Shown piece after piece: positions 34,329 through 43,577 of a stretch of 64,000 nt of DNA; the first letter of the stretch is position 1, and each line of letters begins with the position of its first letter. A model generated the notes under the pieces. That model ran no database searches. It was not told the DNA's origin and worked only from the letters and a program-made list of their open reading frames with translations. The position numbers and the translations under genes are program-made. Source of the DNA: Devosia sp. XK-2 (GTDB lineage Bacteria > Pseudomonadota > Alphaproteobacteria > Rhizobiales > Devosiaceae); contig NZ_CP146608.1 in assembly GCF_037113415.1 (NCBI RefSeq), positions 62,001 to 126,000 on the forward strand. The letters are read 5' to 3'.

Positions 34329-35267
34329 CTACCATTCGAAATCGGGTCCGTTTTCGCGGGCTCCCATCAGGAACACATCGCTCATCAGCCGCAATGGGGC
34401 AGCGTCGACATCGCTCTGATGGGCGTCGAGCAGGTCGGCGAAACGCTGGTAGATACCGGCATATTCTTCATCGCCATGCTCCAGAACCACCTCGCCATTG
34501 ATGCGCAAAGTGCGGCCGCCACGTTCGAGCTTGAGATCGTCGCCGGTGCCGGTGACCACATGAATGGTCCAGATCTCGCCGCTCTCTTCGAGCCAGTTGA
34601 AGCCCGACGAGATATCGGGCTGGTGGGCCTGACCCGATTTGAATTTGACTTCCACATCGACGGGCGTCTGCCGGTTGGCTGGGAATGTCAGTTTCGCGCT
34701 TTCGACAAAGACCGGGAAGGGCATAATCTTGGTGAAGATCGAATAGGCATTGATGCCCGGATCGCAGACGCCGAACCCGCCCGGCTCCCAGACCCAGTCC
34801 TGGCCCGGATGCCATTTGCGCACGCTTTCGCGCCAGTCGATCCGCACCGAGCGAACGCCCTGGTCAAACAGGATCGCCTTGGCCCGGTCCACGGCGGCAT
34901 TATATTGGCTGTGCCAGGTTTGAAACAGCACCCGGTCGAGCCGCGCGGCATGGGCGATGAGATCGTCCAGTTCGGAAATCGTGGTGGTGGGTGGCTTTTC
35001 CATCATCACGTCTTTGCCCGCATCGAGCGCTTCGCGCACCAGAGTGTGACGCACGCCGGGCGGGGTGCAGATGGAAACGAGCCCGATTTCGGGCATGGCG
35101 GCATAAAGCTCGGCGGCGGTGCGGAAAACCGGCAGATCGCCATGTTGGACACCGCGCGAGGAGACAGTGGCGGCAAGCTCGAAATCGTCCGACGCCTCGA
35201 TCACCGGTATATGCTGATCTATCGCGATCTTGCCCACGCCGATAATGGCGATCTTGCGCTTGGCCAT
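34329..35267 (-). CDS. Gfo/Idh/MocA sugar 1-dehydrogenase (D-galactose / L-arabinose type)
   Basis: A 312-residue enzyme with Rossmann motif IAIIGVGKIAIDQHIP and E-K-P motif MMEKPPTTT. The segments LFQTWHSQYNAAVD and VRKWHPGQDWVWEPGGFGV are characteristic of the galactose 1-dehydrogenase / L-arabinose 1-dehydrogenase group that starts non-phosphorylating sugar oxidation. No dehydratase or lactonase of that pathway is adjacent. The ATG has no strong ribosome site. Confidence 0.85.
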   Translation of the reverse strand: MAKRKIAIIGVGKIAIDQHIPVIEASDDFELAATVSSRGVQHGDLPVFRTAAELYAAMPEIGLVSICTPPGVRHTLVREALDAGKDVMMEKPPTTTISELDDLIAHAARLDRVLFQTWHSQYNAAVDRAKAILFDQGVRSVRIDWRESVRKWHPGQDWVWEPGGFGVCDPGINAYSIFTKIMPFPVFVESAKLTFPANRQTPVDVEVKFKSGQAHQPDISSGFNWLEESGEIWTIHVVTGTGDDLKLERGGRTLRINGEVVLEHGDEEYAGIYQRFADLLDAHQSDVDAAPLRLMSDVFLMGARENGPDFEW

Positions 35268-35369
35268 CTGCCTGCTCCACTCCCGAAATGCGCGGCTATA
35301 GAGCAGGACTCGCCGGCCTCTGCCAAGACCTCAAAACAAGAAAAGTATGATTTTATGTCCGATGGCGGG

Positions 35370-36623
35370 TCAGCGAATGACAATGGCCCGGAAGTCATTG
35401 ACATTGGTGCCGGTTGGCCCGGTTTTGAACAATTCGCCAATCGCTTCGAAAGCGCCATAGGCGTCATTATTGGCGAGGGCCGCCTGCGGGTCGATCCCTG
35501 CCTCGCGCATCCGCCGGGCCGTCGTGCCATCGACAAAGGCGCCGGCATTATCCTCGGACCCATCGATCCCGTCCGTGTCCCCAGCCAGGGCGGAAACGCC
35601 GTCGACGCCGTCAAGTGCGATGGCCAGGGAGAGCAGGAATTCGCCATTGCGGCCGCCGCGGCCCGTGCCGCGCAGGGTCACTGTGGTTTCTCCGCCCGAG
35701 AGCAGCACCACCGGCTTGGGGAAGGGTCGATTGCGGGTGGCGATTTCCCGGGCGAGCGCGGCATGGACCTGGGCCACGTCGCGCGCTTCACCCTCAATGG
35801 AATCGGAAAGGATTGCCGCTTCGAGTCCTGCGCCACGTGCCATTTCCGCCGCCGCCTCGAGCGACAGGGCCGCCGAAGCAATGGTGGCAACGCTATTATT
35901 GGCAAAGACCGCGTCGGTTTCCTCCGGCGGCAGATTATCCTCGCTGGCCAGGAGACGTTGCGCGGCCTCAGGCAGATCGAGCCGATAAAGCGCGGCCAGG
36001 CGCCGTGCCTCAGCGCGCCCGCCGCGCAATGGCAGCGTGGGGCCGGAGGCGACAAGGGCCGGATCATCGCCCGGCACGTCGGACACGACCAGCGTCGCGA
36101 CCCGCGCCGGAGCTGCCGCTGCCGCCAACCGTCCGCCCTTGATGGTGGAGAACTGATTGCGAATGAGATTCATCACCCCGATCGGCGCGCCCGAGGCCAG
36201 AAGCGCCCGGTTGATCGCCTGTTCGTCTGCAAGCGTCAGCCCTTGGGCGGGCGCGGGTAGAAGCGAGGAGCCGCCACCCGAAATCAGCGCCACGACGAGA
36301 TCGTCCTCACTCAGGCCCGAGACCAGTTCGAGCAGCCTTTGCGCAGCCACTTCCCCGGCAGCGTCAGGCACCGGATGGGCCGCTTCGACAATGTCGATGC
36401 GCTCACACTCGGCCCGATAGCCATAGCGCGTGACCACAAGACCGGAAATCTCGCCGGGCCAGGCCTTTTCAAAGGCCTGCGCCATTTGCGCCGAAGCCTT
36501 GCCCGCCCCGATGACCACTGTGCGGCCTTTGGGTGGAGCAGGCAGATGGCGCTCGATCGCCAGGGCCGGCTGGGCCTGTGCGACAGCGTGGCGGAAAAGG
36601 CCTTCGAGCAGGGTGCGGTCCAT
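35370..36623 (-). CDS. Glycerate 2-kinase (GckA/TtuD, MOFRL type)
   Basis: A 417-residue class II glycerate kinase making 2-phosphoglycerate in the serine and glyoxylate routes. Visible are VIGAGKAS with Lys42, VALISGGGSSLLPAP (111-125), the NLIRNQFSTIKGGRLA segment and the MOFRL C-terminal domain with SGGETTVTLRGTGRGGRN and AGDTDGIDG. It starts at ATG 36623. It is older-named hydroxypyruvate reductase (ttuD); the kinase function is preferred by family. It is divergent from the DUF1045-phnM-phnN operon. Confidence 0.9.
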   Translation of the reverse strand: MDRTLLEGLFRHAVAQAQPALAIERHLPAPPKGRTVVIGAGKASAQMAQAFEKAWPGEISGLVVTRYGYRAECERIDIVEAAHPVPDAAGEVAAQRLLELVSGLSEDDLVVALISGGGSSLLPAPAQGLTLADEQAINRALLASGAPIGVMNLIRNQFSTIKGGRLAAAAAPARVATLVVSDVPGDDPALVASGPTLPLRGGRAEARRLAALYRLDLPEAAQRLLASEDNLPPEETDAVFANNSVATIASAALSLEAAAEMARGAGLEAAILSDSIEGEARDVAQVHAALAREIATRNRPFPKPVVLLSGGETTVTLRGTGRGGRNGEFLLSLAIALDGVDGVSALAGDTDGIDGSEDNAGAFVDGTTARRMREAGIDPQAALANNDAYGAFEAIGELFKTGPTGTNVNDFRAIVIR

Positions 36624-36745
36624 GTGACTTCGTTTTCTGGATTGCCGGTTGGCACCTTGTCGCCAGCATGTGCGTTTTTGTCCAGCCCCGCGGCTTGTCA
36701 AATGCCCGCCACATAGGTCCACTAGCGCCGCGGTGAGGAGATTTC

Positions 36746-37447
36746 ATGTCGCAGAGATTCGCAATTTACTACGCCCCCGCCGTTACGGACCTGCTGTGGG
36801 ACCGCGCATCCGTCTGGCTTGGCCGCGATCCGGCGACCGGCCTGACCTATGACGGCGCCGTGGCAGGGCTGGAGCGATCGCGCCTGCTCAACCTCACCCA
36901 ATCGGCGGGGCGCTATGGTTTTCACGCCACGCTCAAGCCGCCAATGGCGCTGGCTCCGGGCCTCACCGAGGCGGATTTGCGCGCCGCAATGCAGGAGGCC
37001 GCAGCCGAATTGCAGCCCATATCCCTGGGTAAACTCACAATTGCCGATCTCGATGGGTTTCTGGCACTGGTGCCCGAAGCCTCGGCCAATCCCGACCTGC
37101 AGGACCTGGCGGCCAATGTGGTGGAAATGTTCGAGCCCTTCCGCGCCCCACTCAAGCCGCGCGAGCGCCATGCCCGGGCGACCCATGGCCTGACGCCGCG
37201 GCAGGAGGAATTGCTCGATGCCTACGGCTATCCTTTTGTCTTTGACGAGTTCCGCTTTCACATGACCCTGACCGACCGCCTCGCCGCAAAGGATCATGAC
37301 GAAGTTCTGGAAGCCGCCAGAACCTGGTTCGGTCCGATCCTGGACCAGGAGGTCGTTCTGGACCGGCTCGCGCTGTTCCACGAGACCGAGAACAAGCTGC
37401 CCTTCACGCGCGTGGCCGAATTCGCGCTTGGGGGGCACCAACAGTGA
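36746..37447 (+). CDS. DUF1045 phosphonate-operon protein (2H phosphoesterase-like)
   Basis: A 233-residue member of the DUF1045 family found in C-P lyase gene clusters. The two H-x-T motifs of the 2H phosphoesterase fold are present: H60-A-T62 in YGFHATLKPP and H172-M-T174 in FRFHMTLTD. It may act on cyclic ribose phosphonate or phosphate intermediates, but its role is not established. The ATG has GAGGAG upstream. It overlaps phnM by 4 bases (GTGA). Confidence 0.88.
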   Translation: MSQRFAIYYAPAVTDLLWDRASVWLGRDPATGLTYDGAVAGLERSRLLNLTQSAGRYGFHATLKPPMALAPGLTEADLRAAMQEAAAELQPISLGKLTIADLDGFLALVPEASANPDLQDLAANVVEMFEPFRAPLKPRERHARATHGLTPRQEELLDAYGYPFVFDEFRFHMTLTDRLAAKDHDEVLEAARTWFGPILDQEVVLDRLALFHETENKLPFTRVAEFALGGHQQ

Positions 37448-38580
37448 CCGAGACGGTTTTCTCCAATGCCCAGATCGTCTTGCCCAACGAGGTGGTGAGC
37501 GGCAGTCTGGTCCTGCGCGACGGCAAGATTGCCGAGATCTCTGCAGGCACCAGCCGTGCGGGCGAGGATATGGACGGGGATTTTCTGATCCCGGGCCTGG
37601 TCGAATTGCATACCGACCATCTCGAAAATCACTATCGCCCGCGCCCCGGCGTATTCTGGGATCCGCTGGCCGCATTGCATGCCCATGATGCCCAGATCGC
37701 CGGATCGGGCATTACCACGGTCTTTGACGCGGTGCGCATCGGGTCTGACAATGACCTGCCCGATATGCTCGCCCATGCCCGTGAACTGGTTGGCGCCGTG
37801 CGTGCTGGGCGCGATGGCGGCTGGCTGCGCGCCGATCACTTCATCCATTTGCGCTGCGAATTGCCCAGCCATGACGTGGTCGAGCATTTCGATGCCTTGG
37901 CCGACCATCCCTCCACGCGTCTGGCCTCGGTGATGGATCACACGCCGGGCCAGCGCCAATTCAGCTCGCTCGATGCCTATAAGCGCTTCTACGCCAAGCA
38001 GATGGGGCGCAATCCGGAAGAATTGCAGGCCTATCTCGATGCGCGCCTGGCCGAGCACGAGCGCTATTCCGCCGCCAATCGGCGAGCCATTGTGGCGCGG
38101 GCTCGCGCCATGGGCATTGCCCTGGCCAGCCATGACGACGCCACCCTGGCCCATGTCGAGGAGGCCGAGGCCGACGGGGTGGCCATTGCCGAATTTCCCA
38201 CCACGCTCGAAGCCGCCGCGGCCGCACATGAAGCCGGCCTGGCCATTCTGATGGGCGCGCCCAATGTGGTGCGTGGCAAATCCCATTCGGGCAATATCTC
38301 GGCGACCGACCTGGTGGCGGCGGGCCTGCTCGATATTCTGAGCTCGGACTATATTCCCTTCGCGCCGCTGCAGGCGGTCTTCCTGCTGCCCCGCCGCATT
38401 GAGGGCCTTGACCTGCCGGCGGCCCTTGCTACCGTGACGGCCAATCCCGCACGGGCTGCCGGGCTCGATGATCGCGGGGAGATTGTGCCGGGCAAGCGGG
38501 GTGATCTGGTGCGGGTGGCGGCGCAGGCGCCATTGCCGGTCGTGCGGGGTGTCTGGCGTGAAGGGCAGCGTGTGAGTTGA
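37444..38580 (+). CDS. phnM: Alpha-D-ribose 1-methylphosphonate 5-triphosphate diphosphatase PhnM
   Basis: Amidohydrolase of the C-P lyase pathway that removes diphosphate from the ribose 1-alkylphosphonate 5-triphosphate. The 378-residue protein shows the metal motif LHTDHLENH (H56-x-D58-H59), HAHDAQIAGSGITTVFDA, VMDHTPGQRQ and a C-terminal SSDYIPFAPL segment, all PhnM-typical. The start is GTG overlapping the DUF1045 stop. phnG-L are not in the window. Confidence 0.93.
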   Translation: MTETVFSNAQIVLPNEVVSGSLVLRDGKIAEISAGTSRAGEDMDGDFLIPGLVELHTDHLENHYRPRPGVFWDPLAALHAHDAQIAGSGITTVFDAVRIGSDNDLPDMLAHARELVGAVRAGRDGGWLRADHFIHLRCELPSHDVVEHFDALADHPSTRLASVMDHTPGQRQFSSLDAYKRFYAKQMGRNPEELQAYLDARLAEHERYSAANRRAIVARARAMGIALASHDDATLAHVEEAEADGVAIAEFPTTLEAAAAAHEAGLAILMGAPNVVRGKSHSGNISATDLVAAGLLDILSSDYIPFAPLQAVFLLPRRIEGLDLPAALATVTANPARAAGLDDRGEIVPGKRGDLVRVAAQAPLPVVRGVWREGQRVS

Positions 38581-39143
38581 GCGAACGGCCCCCCGGAGTG
38601 CTGGTTCTTGTGGTCGGTCCTTCCGGGGTCGGCAAGGACACGCTGATCAGCGGTGCCCGCCAGGCCCTGGAAGGGGACAAACGCTTCAGCTTTGTGCGGC
38701 GCCTGGTGACCCGGCCGGCCGATATCGACCTCGAAGACCATATCAGCCTGGATGCCACTGAATTCGAACGCGCCCGCCAGGCCGGCCGCTTTGCCATGAC
38801 CTGGCAGGCTCACGGGCTCGACTATGCCTTGCCGATCGGGGTGGATACCGATCTGGCGCTGGGGCGGGTGGTCATTGCCAATATTTCCCGGCACGCCGTG
38901 CCCGAGGCGGTGGCCAGATATCCCCTGTGCCGGGTCATCCAGATATCGGCGGAAATATCCCTGCGGGCGGCGCGCCTGGCCGGGCGCGGTCGTGAAAGCC
39001 GCGACCAGATCGTGGCCCGCCTGGCCCGCGAAGGGGCGACCCTGCCGGCCGATGTCACGCCGGTGGTGATCGACAATTCGAGCAGCGTGGGCATTGGCGT
39101 CACCGCCTTTGTCATGGCGCTGCGCCGTATCGCCGAGGATTGA
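38577..39143 (+). CDS. phnN: Ribose 1,5-bisphosphokinase PhnN
   Basis: PhnN phosphorylates ribose 1,5-bisphosphate to PRPP, salvaging the ribose from phosphonate breakdown. The 188-residue protein has a P-loop GPSGVGKD (14-21), VRRLVTRPAD and the LAGRGRESRDQIVARLAR segment typical of PhnN and guanylate-kinase relatives. Its TTG start overlaps the phnM stop in TTGA, so the three genes DUF1045, phnM and phnN are a tightly coupled operon. Confidence 0.92.
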   Translation: MSERPPGVLVLVVGPSGVGKDTLISGARQALEGDKRFSFVRRLVTRPADIDLEDHISLDATEFERARQAGRFAMTWQAHGLDYALPIGVDTDLALGRVVIANISRHAVPEAVARYPLCRVIQISAEISLRAARLAGRGRESRDQIVARLAREGATLPADVTPVVIDNSSSVGIGVTAFVMALRRIAED

Positions 39144-39199
39144 ACTCTTGGCGGTCTCCGCGCGTTGATCCTGTCATCATCAAGCGTCAGGAGATACCT

Positions 39200-39349
39200 T
39201 TGTCCCGCAATAGTCTTTACGGTGTGATCGCCATTCTGGTCATCGCGCTGATCGCATTTGCTCTCTATACCTATCAGCAGCAACAGGCCCGGCCGGGCAT
39301 CGAGGTGCGGGTGGACGAACAGGGGATATCGATCGATGGAAACGGCTAA
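39200..39349 (+). CDS. Small single-helix membrane protein (49 aa)
   Basis: A 49-residue protein from TTG 39200 with AGGAG 6 bases upstream. It has one membrane helix (LYGVIAILVIALIAFALYTY), then a short polar tail QQQQARPGIEVRVDEQGISIDGNG. The tail pattern resembles other short Hyphomicrobiales membrane proteins of unknown function. Its end overlaps the next small gene by 14 bases. Confidence 0.65.
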   Translation: MSRNSLYGVIAILVIALIAFALYTYQQQQARPGIEVRVDEQGISIDGNG

Positions 39350-39542
39350 GGATAGCGCCCAGCTTCGGCATCAGGCCATCGTCACGGCCCTGGCCTCCGA
39401 ACTGGAGCGGCAGGCCGCCTCGGGCGCCTCGCGCATCGACGTGGATGCGCTGGCCGCGGCGGTGGAAACCGCGCTCGACCCGCTCCCGCCAATGGCCGAG
39501 GGCAGGCATCCGTCCGAACTCAACGCCACCAATGATGATTGA
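39336..39542 (+). CDS. Small hypothetical protein (68 aa)
   Basis: A 68-residue acidic protein with one amphipathic region, starting inside the end of the 49-residue membrane protein gene in another frame, with AGGGG about 10 bases before the ATG. A strong terminator hairpin follows 27 bases after the stop, supporting that this is the last gene of the transcript. No family recognised. Confidence 0.55.
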   Translation: METAKDSAQLRHQAIVTALASELERQAASGASRIDVDALAAAVETALDPLPPMAEGRHPSELNATNDD

Positions 39543-39568
39543 GAGCCCGACCACAAGGGCGATGAAAT

Positions 39569-39595
39569 AAGCCGGTGGAATGACCACCGGCTTTT
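39569..39595 (+). terminator. Rho-independent terminator
   Basis: AAGCCGGTGG pairs perfectly with CCACCGGCTT around a 5-base loop, followed by TTTT. It ends the plus-strand small-gene transcript and lies just before the stop of the convergent gene at 39596. Confidence 0.8.
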
Positions 39596-39811
39596 CTATG
39601 CAGCCTCGCCGCTTTCGATGGCGCGGCTGACCGCCAGATGGGCGGTTTCGATATTGGGAAAGCGCTGGCCGTCCATGGCAAAGGCCGGCAGCTTGACGGC
39701 CACGAATCTGTAGCCGTCGGCATCCGGCACAACCACGCCCTGTGGCTCTCCGGCAACTTCAATCACGATGGGCCTGAGCTTCTCGGCCCTGTTTAAATTC
39801 TCTTCCTGCAT
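39596..39811 (-). CDS. Small hypothetical protein (71 aa)
   Basis: A 71-residue protein from ATG 39811 with GGAG 9 bases upstream; a GTG five codons earlier is the alternative. Composition is mixed alpha/beta with one stretch RPIVIEVAGEPQGVVVPDADG that looks like a short beta-meander. No family recognised; it stands alone. Confidence 0.55.
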   Translation of the reverse strand: MQEENLNRAEKLRPIVIEVAGEPQGVVVPDADGYRFVAVKLPAFAMDGQRFPNIETAHLAVSRAIESGEAA

Positions 39812-40318
39812 GGGTGGAGTCTCCACTTGCGCGTCGGTCCAACACAGACCCCTTCCTTTGGGAAGGCGATCCGGGGGCTGGCAGCGCGGGGTCTATCGGT
39901 TTTGTGAGACGGGGATGTGACGGTTGAGATCACATTCGTTTTGAGCGACAGGACCCTTGCCAGCGTTTGGTATTTCGCATGCAGGTTACTACGGTCGAAC
40001 ACGCTGCATGGATCGTGAAGGTCGTCGATGTCGTCATCGTCATTCCTCTCCTTGCGAGTGTTGGACGCTTGTCTGGCACGCCAATGCGGCGGCGCAATGG
40101 CAAGATAGGCAACCCGATCAGGTTTTGCCAGTGCACCTTTATGCGTATTTTCGAATAATCTCGAAAAAGCCTGCTCGAAAACCGCGGGCACAAAAAATCT
40201 GATAAGATAGTTCATATTAAAAGGCAAGCACCTTCGGCTTGCTTCGGGCCCCGCAATCTGGTGTTCTCTGCGCCAATAGGCGTTCCCGCCGTGACGGGCG
40301 GGTCTGAGGGGAACATCG
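39812..40318. other. 507-base region without a supported gene
   Basis: No gene here has convincing support. The right half is more A/T-rich than its surroundings. A minus-strand frame from ATG 40215 (product starting NYLIRFFVPAVFEQAF) would read 140 codons but lacks a ribosome site, and its reading overlaps another short frame. GCAAGC-N7-GCTTGC at 40225-40243 forms a small hairpin followed by CTTTT on the minus strand. The region may be a decayed gene or a regulatory spacer upstream of the LacI gene. Confidence 0.5.
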
Positions 40319-41365
40319 GTGTCGCAGGAAGAAGTACCGCCCGCCTCGCGCGGCAAGCGGGGTGTCAAGCCATCGGGCAAGCCCACGCTCAAGACCATCG
40401 CACAAATGACAGGGCTGGCGGTCACCACCATTTCGCGCGCGCTCAACAATGCACCCGAACTGGCCCAGGAAACCCGCGATCGCGTGCAAAAGATCGCGGC
40501 CGAGATCGGCTATATGCCCGATCGCGCAGCGCTGCGCCTCAAGACGGGCCGGACCAATGTCATTTCGCTCATTCTCGAGCCTGACGAGCAGATCTATGGT
40601 TTCGGCACCAATCTGGTGACCGGCATTTCCGAGGCCCTGCGCGATACCAGCTATCACCTGGTCATTACGCCGCTCTTTCGCAATGTCGAGCCGATCGAAC
40701 CCATCCAGCATATCGTGCGCAACCGCATGGCCGATGGCGTGATCTTTTCAAAGGCCGAGGCCTTCGACGAGCGCATCCGCTTCCTGCTCGACAATGAATT
40801 TCCCTTTGTCAGCCATGGGCGCAGCCGCTGGCCCGAAGGGCATCCATTTGTCGATTTCGACAACGAGGCCTATGCCTATGGCGCCACCATGCGGCTGGCG
40901 GCCAAGGGCTGCAAGCGCGTCTCGATCATCCTGCCCGATAGCGCCCTGACCTATACCGGCCATCTCAAAGCCGGCATGGAGCGAGCGGCGCGCGAAGCCG
41001 GCATCGACTTCGAATTCGCCGCCGACGTGAATCTGGGCAGCCCCACCGACGCCATCCGCAATTATGTCATCAAGCGCGCCAAGCGCCCCGACCGGCCCGA
41101 TGGCTATGTCTGCGCCTCGGAAATTTCTGCCCTCGCGGTGACCGGCGGCCTCAGCGATGCGGGCCTGGTGGTCGGCGAGACGGCCCATGTGGTGACCAAG
41201 CAATCCTCGTCCATGTTTGCCCAGTTCCAGCCGGGGGCGGAAACCGTCGAGGAGGACTTCGTGGCCGCCGGCCGCAATCTGGGCAGCCTGCTCCTGCGCC
41301 GCATTGCCGGGGAAACCGAGGGCCTGCAATTCATCGCCCAACCGGTCTTCGACTGGGAGACGTGA
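40319..41365 (+). CDS. LacI family transcriptional regulator
   Basis: A 348-residue LacI/GalR regulator with an N-terminal extension, then the helix-turn-helix at residues 23-45 (TLKTIAQMTGLAVTTISRAL) and hinge, and a periplasmic-binding-like effector domain. GTG start at 40319 with GAGGGG upstream. No sugar transporter or catabolic gene is adjacent, so the target operon is elsewhere. The effector is unknown. Confidence 0.9.
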   Translation: MSQEEVPPASRGKRGVKPSGKPTLKTIAQMTGLAVTTISRALNNAPELAQETRDRVQKIAAEIGYMPDRAALRLKTGRTNVISLILEPDEQIYGFGTNLVTGISEALRDTSYHLVITPLFRNVEPIEPIQHIVRNRMADGVIFSKAEAFDERIRFLLDNEFPFVSHGRSRWPEGHPFVDFDNEAYAYGATMRLAAKGCKRVSIILPDSALTYTGHLKAGMERAAREAGIDFEFAADVNLGSPTDAIRNYVIKRAKRPDRPDGYVCASEISALAVTGGLSDAGLVVGETAHVVTKQSSSMFAQFQPGAETVEEDFVAAGRNLGSLLLRRIAGETEGLQFIAQPVFDWET

Positions 41366-41537
41366 GGGCGATAGGCAGATGCCCGACCTATCGCCCCCGC
41401 CCCACAGGGGGGAGGGAAGCGAAGGGGCCGGCAATCCAGCTCATATTGAATCGCTCCAGTATTCAGGTCATGCCCGCCATTCGAGCGCAGCTCTCATGGC
41501 CTCCTCGCCTCCATTCGCGCCACTGGCGCGAATGGCC

Positions 41538-43364
41538 CTAGCGGGACGGGTCGGAGCCTTCGAGCTCCTCGCGTAACATTTCAAGCTCCAGCCATTGCTC
41601 CTCGGCGGCAGCCTTTTTCGCGGCAGCCGCCTCAAGCGCTTTGGACTTTGCGGCAAAGCCATTGGGGTCGCGATTGTAGAAATCCGGCGCCGCCAGAGCC
41701 GCATTGAGCGCTGAAATCTCGCTTTCGAGCTTGCCGATTTCCCTGGGCAGGGTTTCGAGCGCGTGCTTTTCCTTAAAGCTCAGCTTGCGCTTGGTAGCAG
41801 GCGGAGGCGAAGCGGGCTGCGCCTTGGGTTTTTCGGCTTTGGCGGCCTTTTCCACCACACGCGCCGACACACCAGATCCGCGCTGGGCCACCATATCCGA
41901 ATATCCCCCGGCATATTCGGTCCAGCGCCCATCGCCCTCGGCCATGATCACCGATGTCGCGACGCGATCAAGGAAGTCGCGGTCATGGCTGACCACGACC
42001 ACGGTGCCAGCGTAGTCCGAAACCATTTCCTCGAGCAGATCAAGCGTCTCAAGATCCAGATCGTTTGTCGGTTCGTCCAGCACCAGAAAATTGCTCGGCA
42101 GGGCCAGGGCGCGGGCCAGCGCCACGCGGGCGCGCTCGCCACCGGACAGCTTGCCGATCGGCGTATTGGCCTGTTCGGGGGTGAACAGAAAGTCCTTCAT
42201 ATAGCCCACGACATGCTTGGGTTCGCCATTGATGTGGATGGTGTCGCTGCCGCCGCCAGTCAGCGCATCTTTCAGCCGCGTATCCGGGTCGAGCCGCGCC
42301 CGTCCCTGGTCGAGCATGGCCAGTTCCAGCGCGGCGCCGAGTTTGATCGTGCCGCCATCAGGCTCCAGCAGCCCGGTCAGCATCTTGATCAAAGTCGTCT
42401 TGCCCGCGCCATTGGGGCCGACAATGCCCACACGGTCGCCCCGCAGCACGCGGGTCGAAAAATCCCGAACAATGGCGCGTGACCCAAAACTCTTGGAAAT
42501 GTTTTCGGCCTCGGCGACCAGCGCGCCGGAGGTCCGCCCTTCGCTCACCGCCAAGGTCACCGCGCCGGTAACCTTGCGCTGCTCGCGGCGTTCCTGTCGG
42601 AGATTGGCCAAGCGTTCGAGGCGGCCCACATTGCGCTTACGCCGGGCGGTGACGCCATAGCGCAGCCAATGTTCCTCGCGCACGATCTGCCGATCAAGCT
42701 TATGCCGCTCCTTCTCCTCAAGCTCCAGCACCTCGTCGCGCCACCCCTCGAAGGCGGCAAAGCCCTTTTCGATGCGCCGGGTGACGCCGCGGTCGAGCCA
42801 GACGGTCGAGCGGCTGAGGTCGGACAGGAAACGCCGATCATGGCTGATCAGCACCATGGCAGACCGCATCTGGCTGAGCTCGTCCTGCAGCCATTCGATC
42901 ACCGGCAGGTCGAGATGGTTGGTGGGCTCGTCGAGCAGCAGCACATCGGGCTGCGGCGCCAGGACCCGCGCCAGGGCGGCGCGCCGGCCCTCGCCGCCCG
43001 AAAGCGTGGTCGGATTTTCCGTGCCCGTCAGACCCAGCGCCTCAAGCAGATATTGCGCCCGGTAGGGATCGTCGCCAGGCGCCAGGCCGGCCTCGACATA
43101 GGCCAAGGTCGTCGCAAATCCCGACAGGTCCGGCTCCTGCGGCAGATAGCGGATGGTGGCGCTGGGCTCGGCAAAGCGCTTGCCGCCATCGTGCTGGACC
43201 AGGCCGGCGGCAATTTTGAGCAGGGTCGATTTGCCCGAGCCATTGCGTCCGACCAGCGCAATGCGCTGCCCCGGCGACACGATGAGTTCGGCCGCCTCGA
43301 GCAATTGCGTGCCGCCAAAGGTCAGTTGAATGTCCTGCAGGGAAAGAAGAGGAGGCTGGGCCAT
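41538..43364 (-). CDS. uup: ABC-F family ATPase, Uup-like
   Basis: A 608-residue soluble protein with two ABC cassettes and no membrane helices, a ribosome-associated translation factor class. Walker A motifs GRNGSGKST (39-47) and GPNGAGKTT, signature motifs TLSGGEGRR and KLSGGERAR, and the inter-domain linker (EEHWLRYGVTARRKRNVGRL) are visible. A charged coiled-coil C-terminal domain (ETLPREIGKLESEISALNAA onward) marks the Uup branch. ATG 43364 is chosen as start. Confidence 0.92.
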   Translation of the reverse strand: MAQPPLLSLQDIQLTFGGTQLLEAAELIVSPGQRIALVGRNGSGKSTLLKIAAGLVQHDGGKRFAEPSATIRYLPQEPDLSGFATTLAYVEAGLAPGDDPYRAQYLLEALGLTGTENPTTLSGGEGRRAALARVLAPQPDVLLLDEPTNHLDLPVIEWLQDELSQMRSAMVLISHDRRFLSDLSRSTVWLDRGVTRRIEKGFAAFEGWRDEVLELEEKERHKLDRQIVREEHWLRYGVTARRKRNVGRLERLANLRQERREQRKVTGAVTLAVSEGRTSGALVAEAENISKSFGSRAIVRDFSTRVLRGDRVGIVGPNGAGKTTLIKMLTGLLEPDGGTIKLGAALELAMLDQGRARLDPDTRLKDALTGGGSDTIHINGEPKHVVGYMKDFLFTPEQANTPIGKLSGGERARVALARALALPSNFLVLDEPTNDLDLETLDLLEEMVSDYAGTVVVVSHDRDFLDRVATSVIMAEGDGRWTEYAGGYSDMVAQRGSGVSARVVEKAAKAEKPKAQPASPPPATKRKLSFKEKHALETLPREIGKLESEISALNAALAAPDFYNRDPNGFAAKSKALEAAAAKKAAAEEQWLELEMLREELEGSDPSR

Positions 43365-43577
43365 ATCACGTCCGGGAGCTATCGGCCCGCATAGAGCATG
43401 GGGTCGTGCCGATGGCAATCATAGGAGAAATGAAAGAGGCCGGTCAGGACGTTGAGGATCCTGGCCGGCCCGGGGAGACGGCAGCAGCAGGCCCCGTCGC
43501 ATATGGACGCTCTGACCCACAGGCCCCAAGGGGTCGCAGCGCCATGAGCGCAATCAAGCATTCCTAAACATGATTGT

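Noticed and set aside
34308..36260. 650-codon plus-strand open frame
   Set aside because: It lies antisense to the galactose-type dehydrogenase and glycerate kinase genes and its product has no coherent family pattern; a high-GC shadow.
39793..40215. 140-codon minus-strand frame beginning NYLIRFF
   Set aside because: It has no ribosome site, overlaps the start of the gene ending at 39811, and its composition shifts midway; not enough to call a gene.
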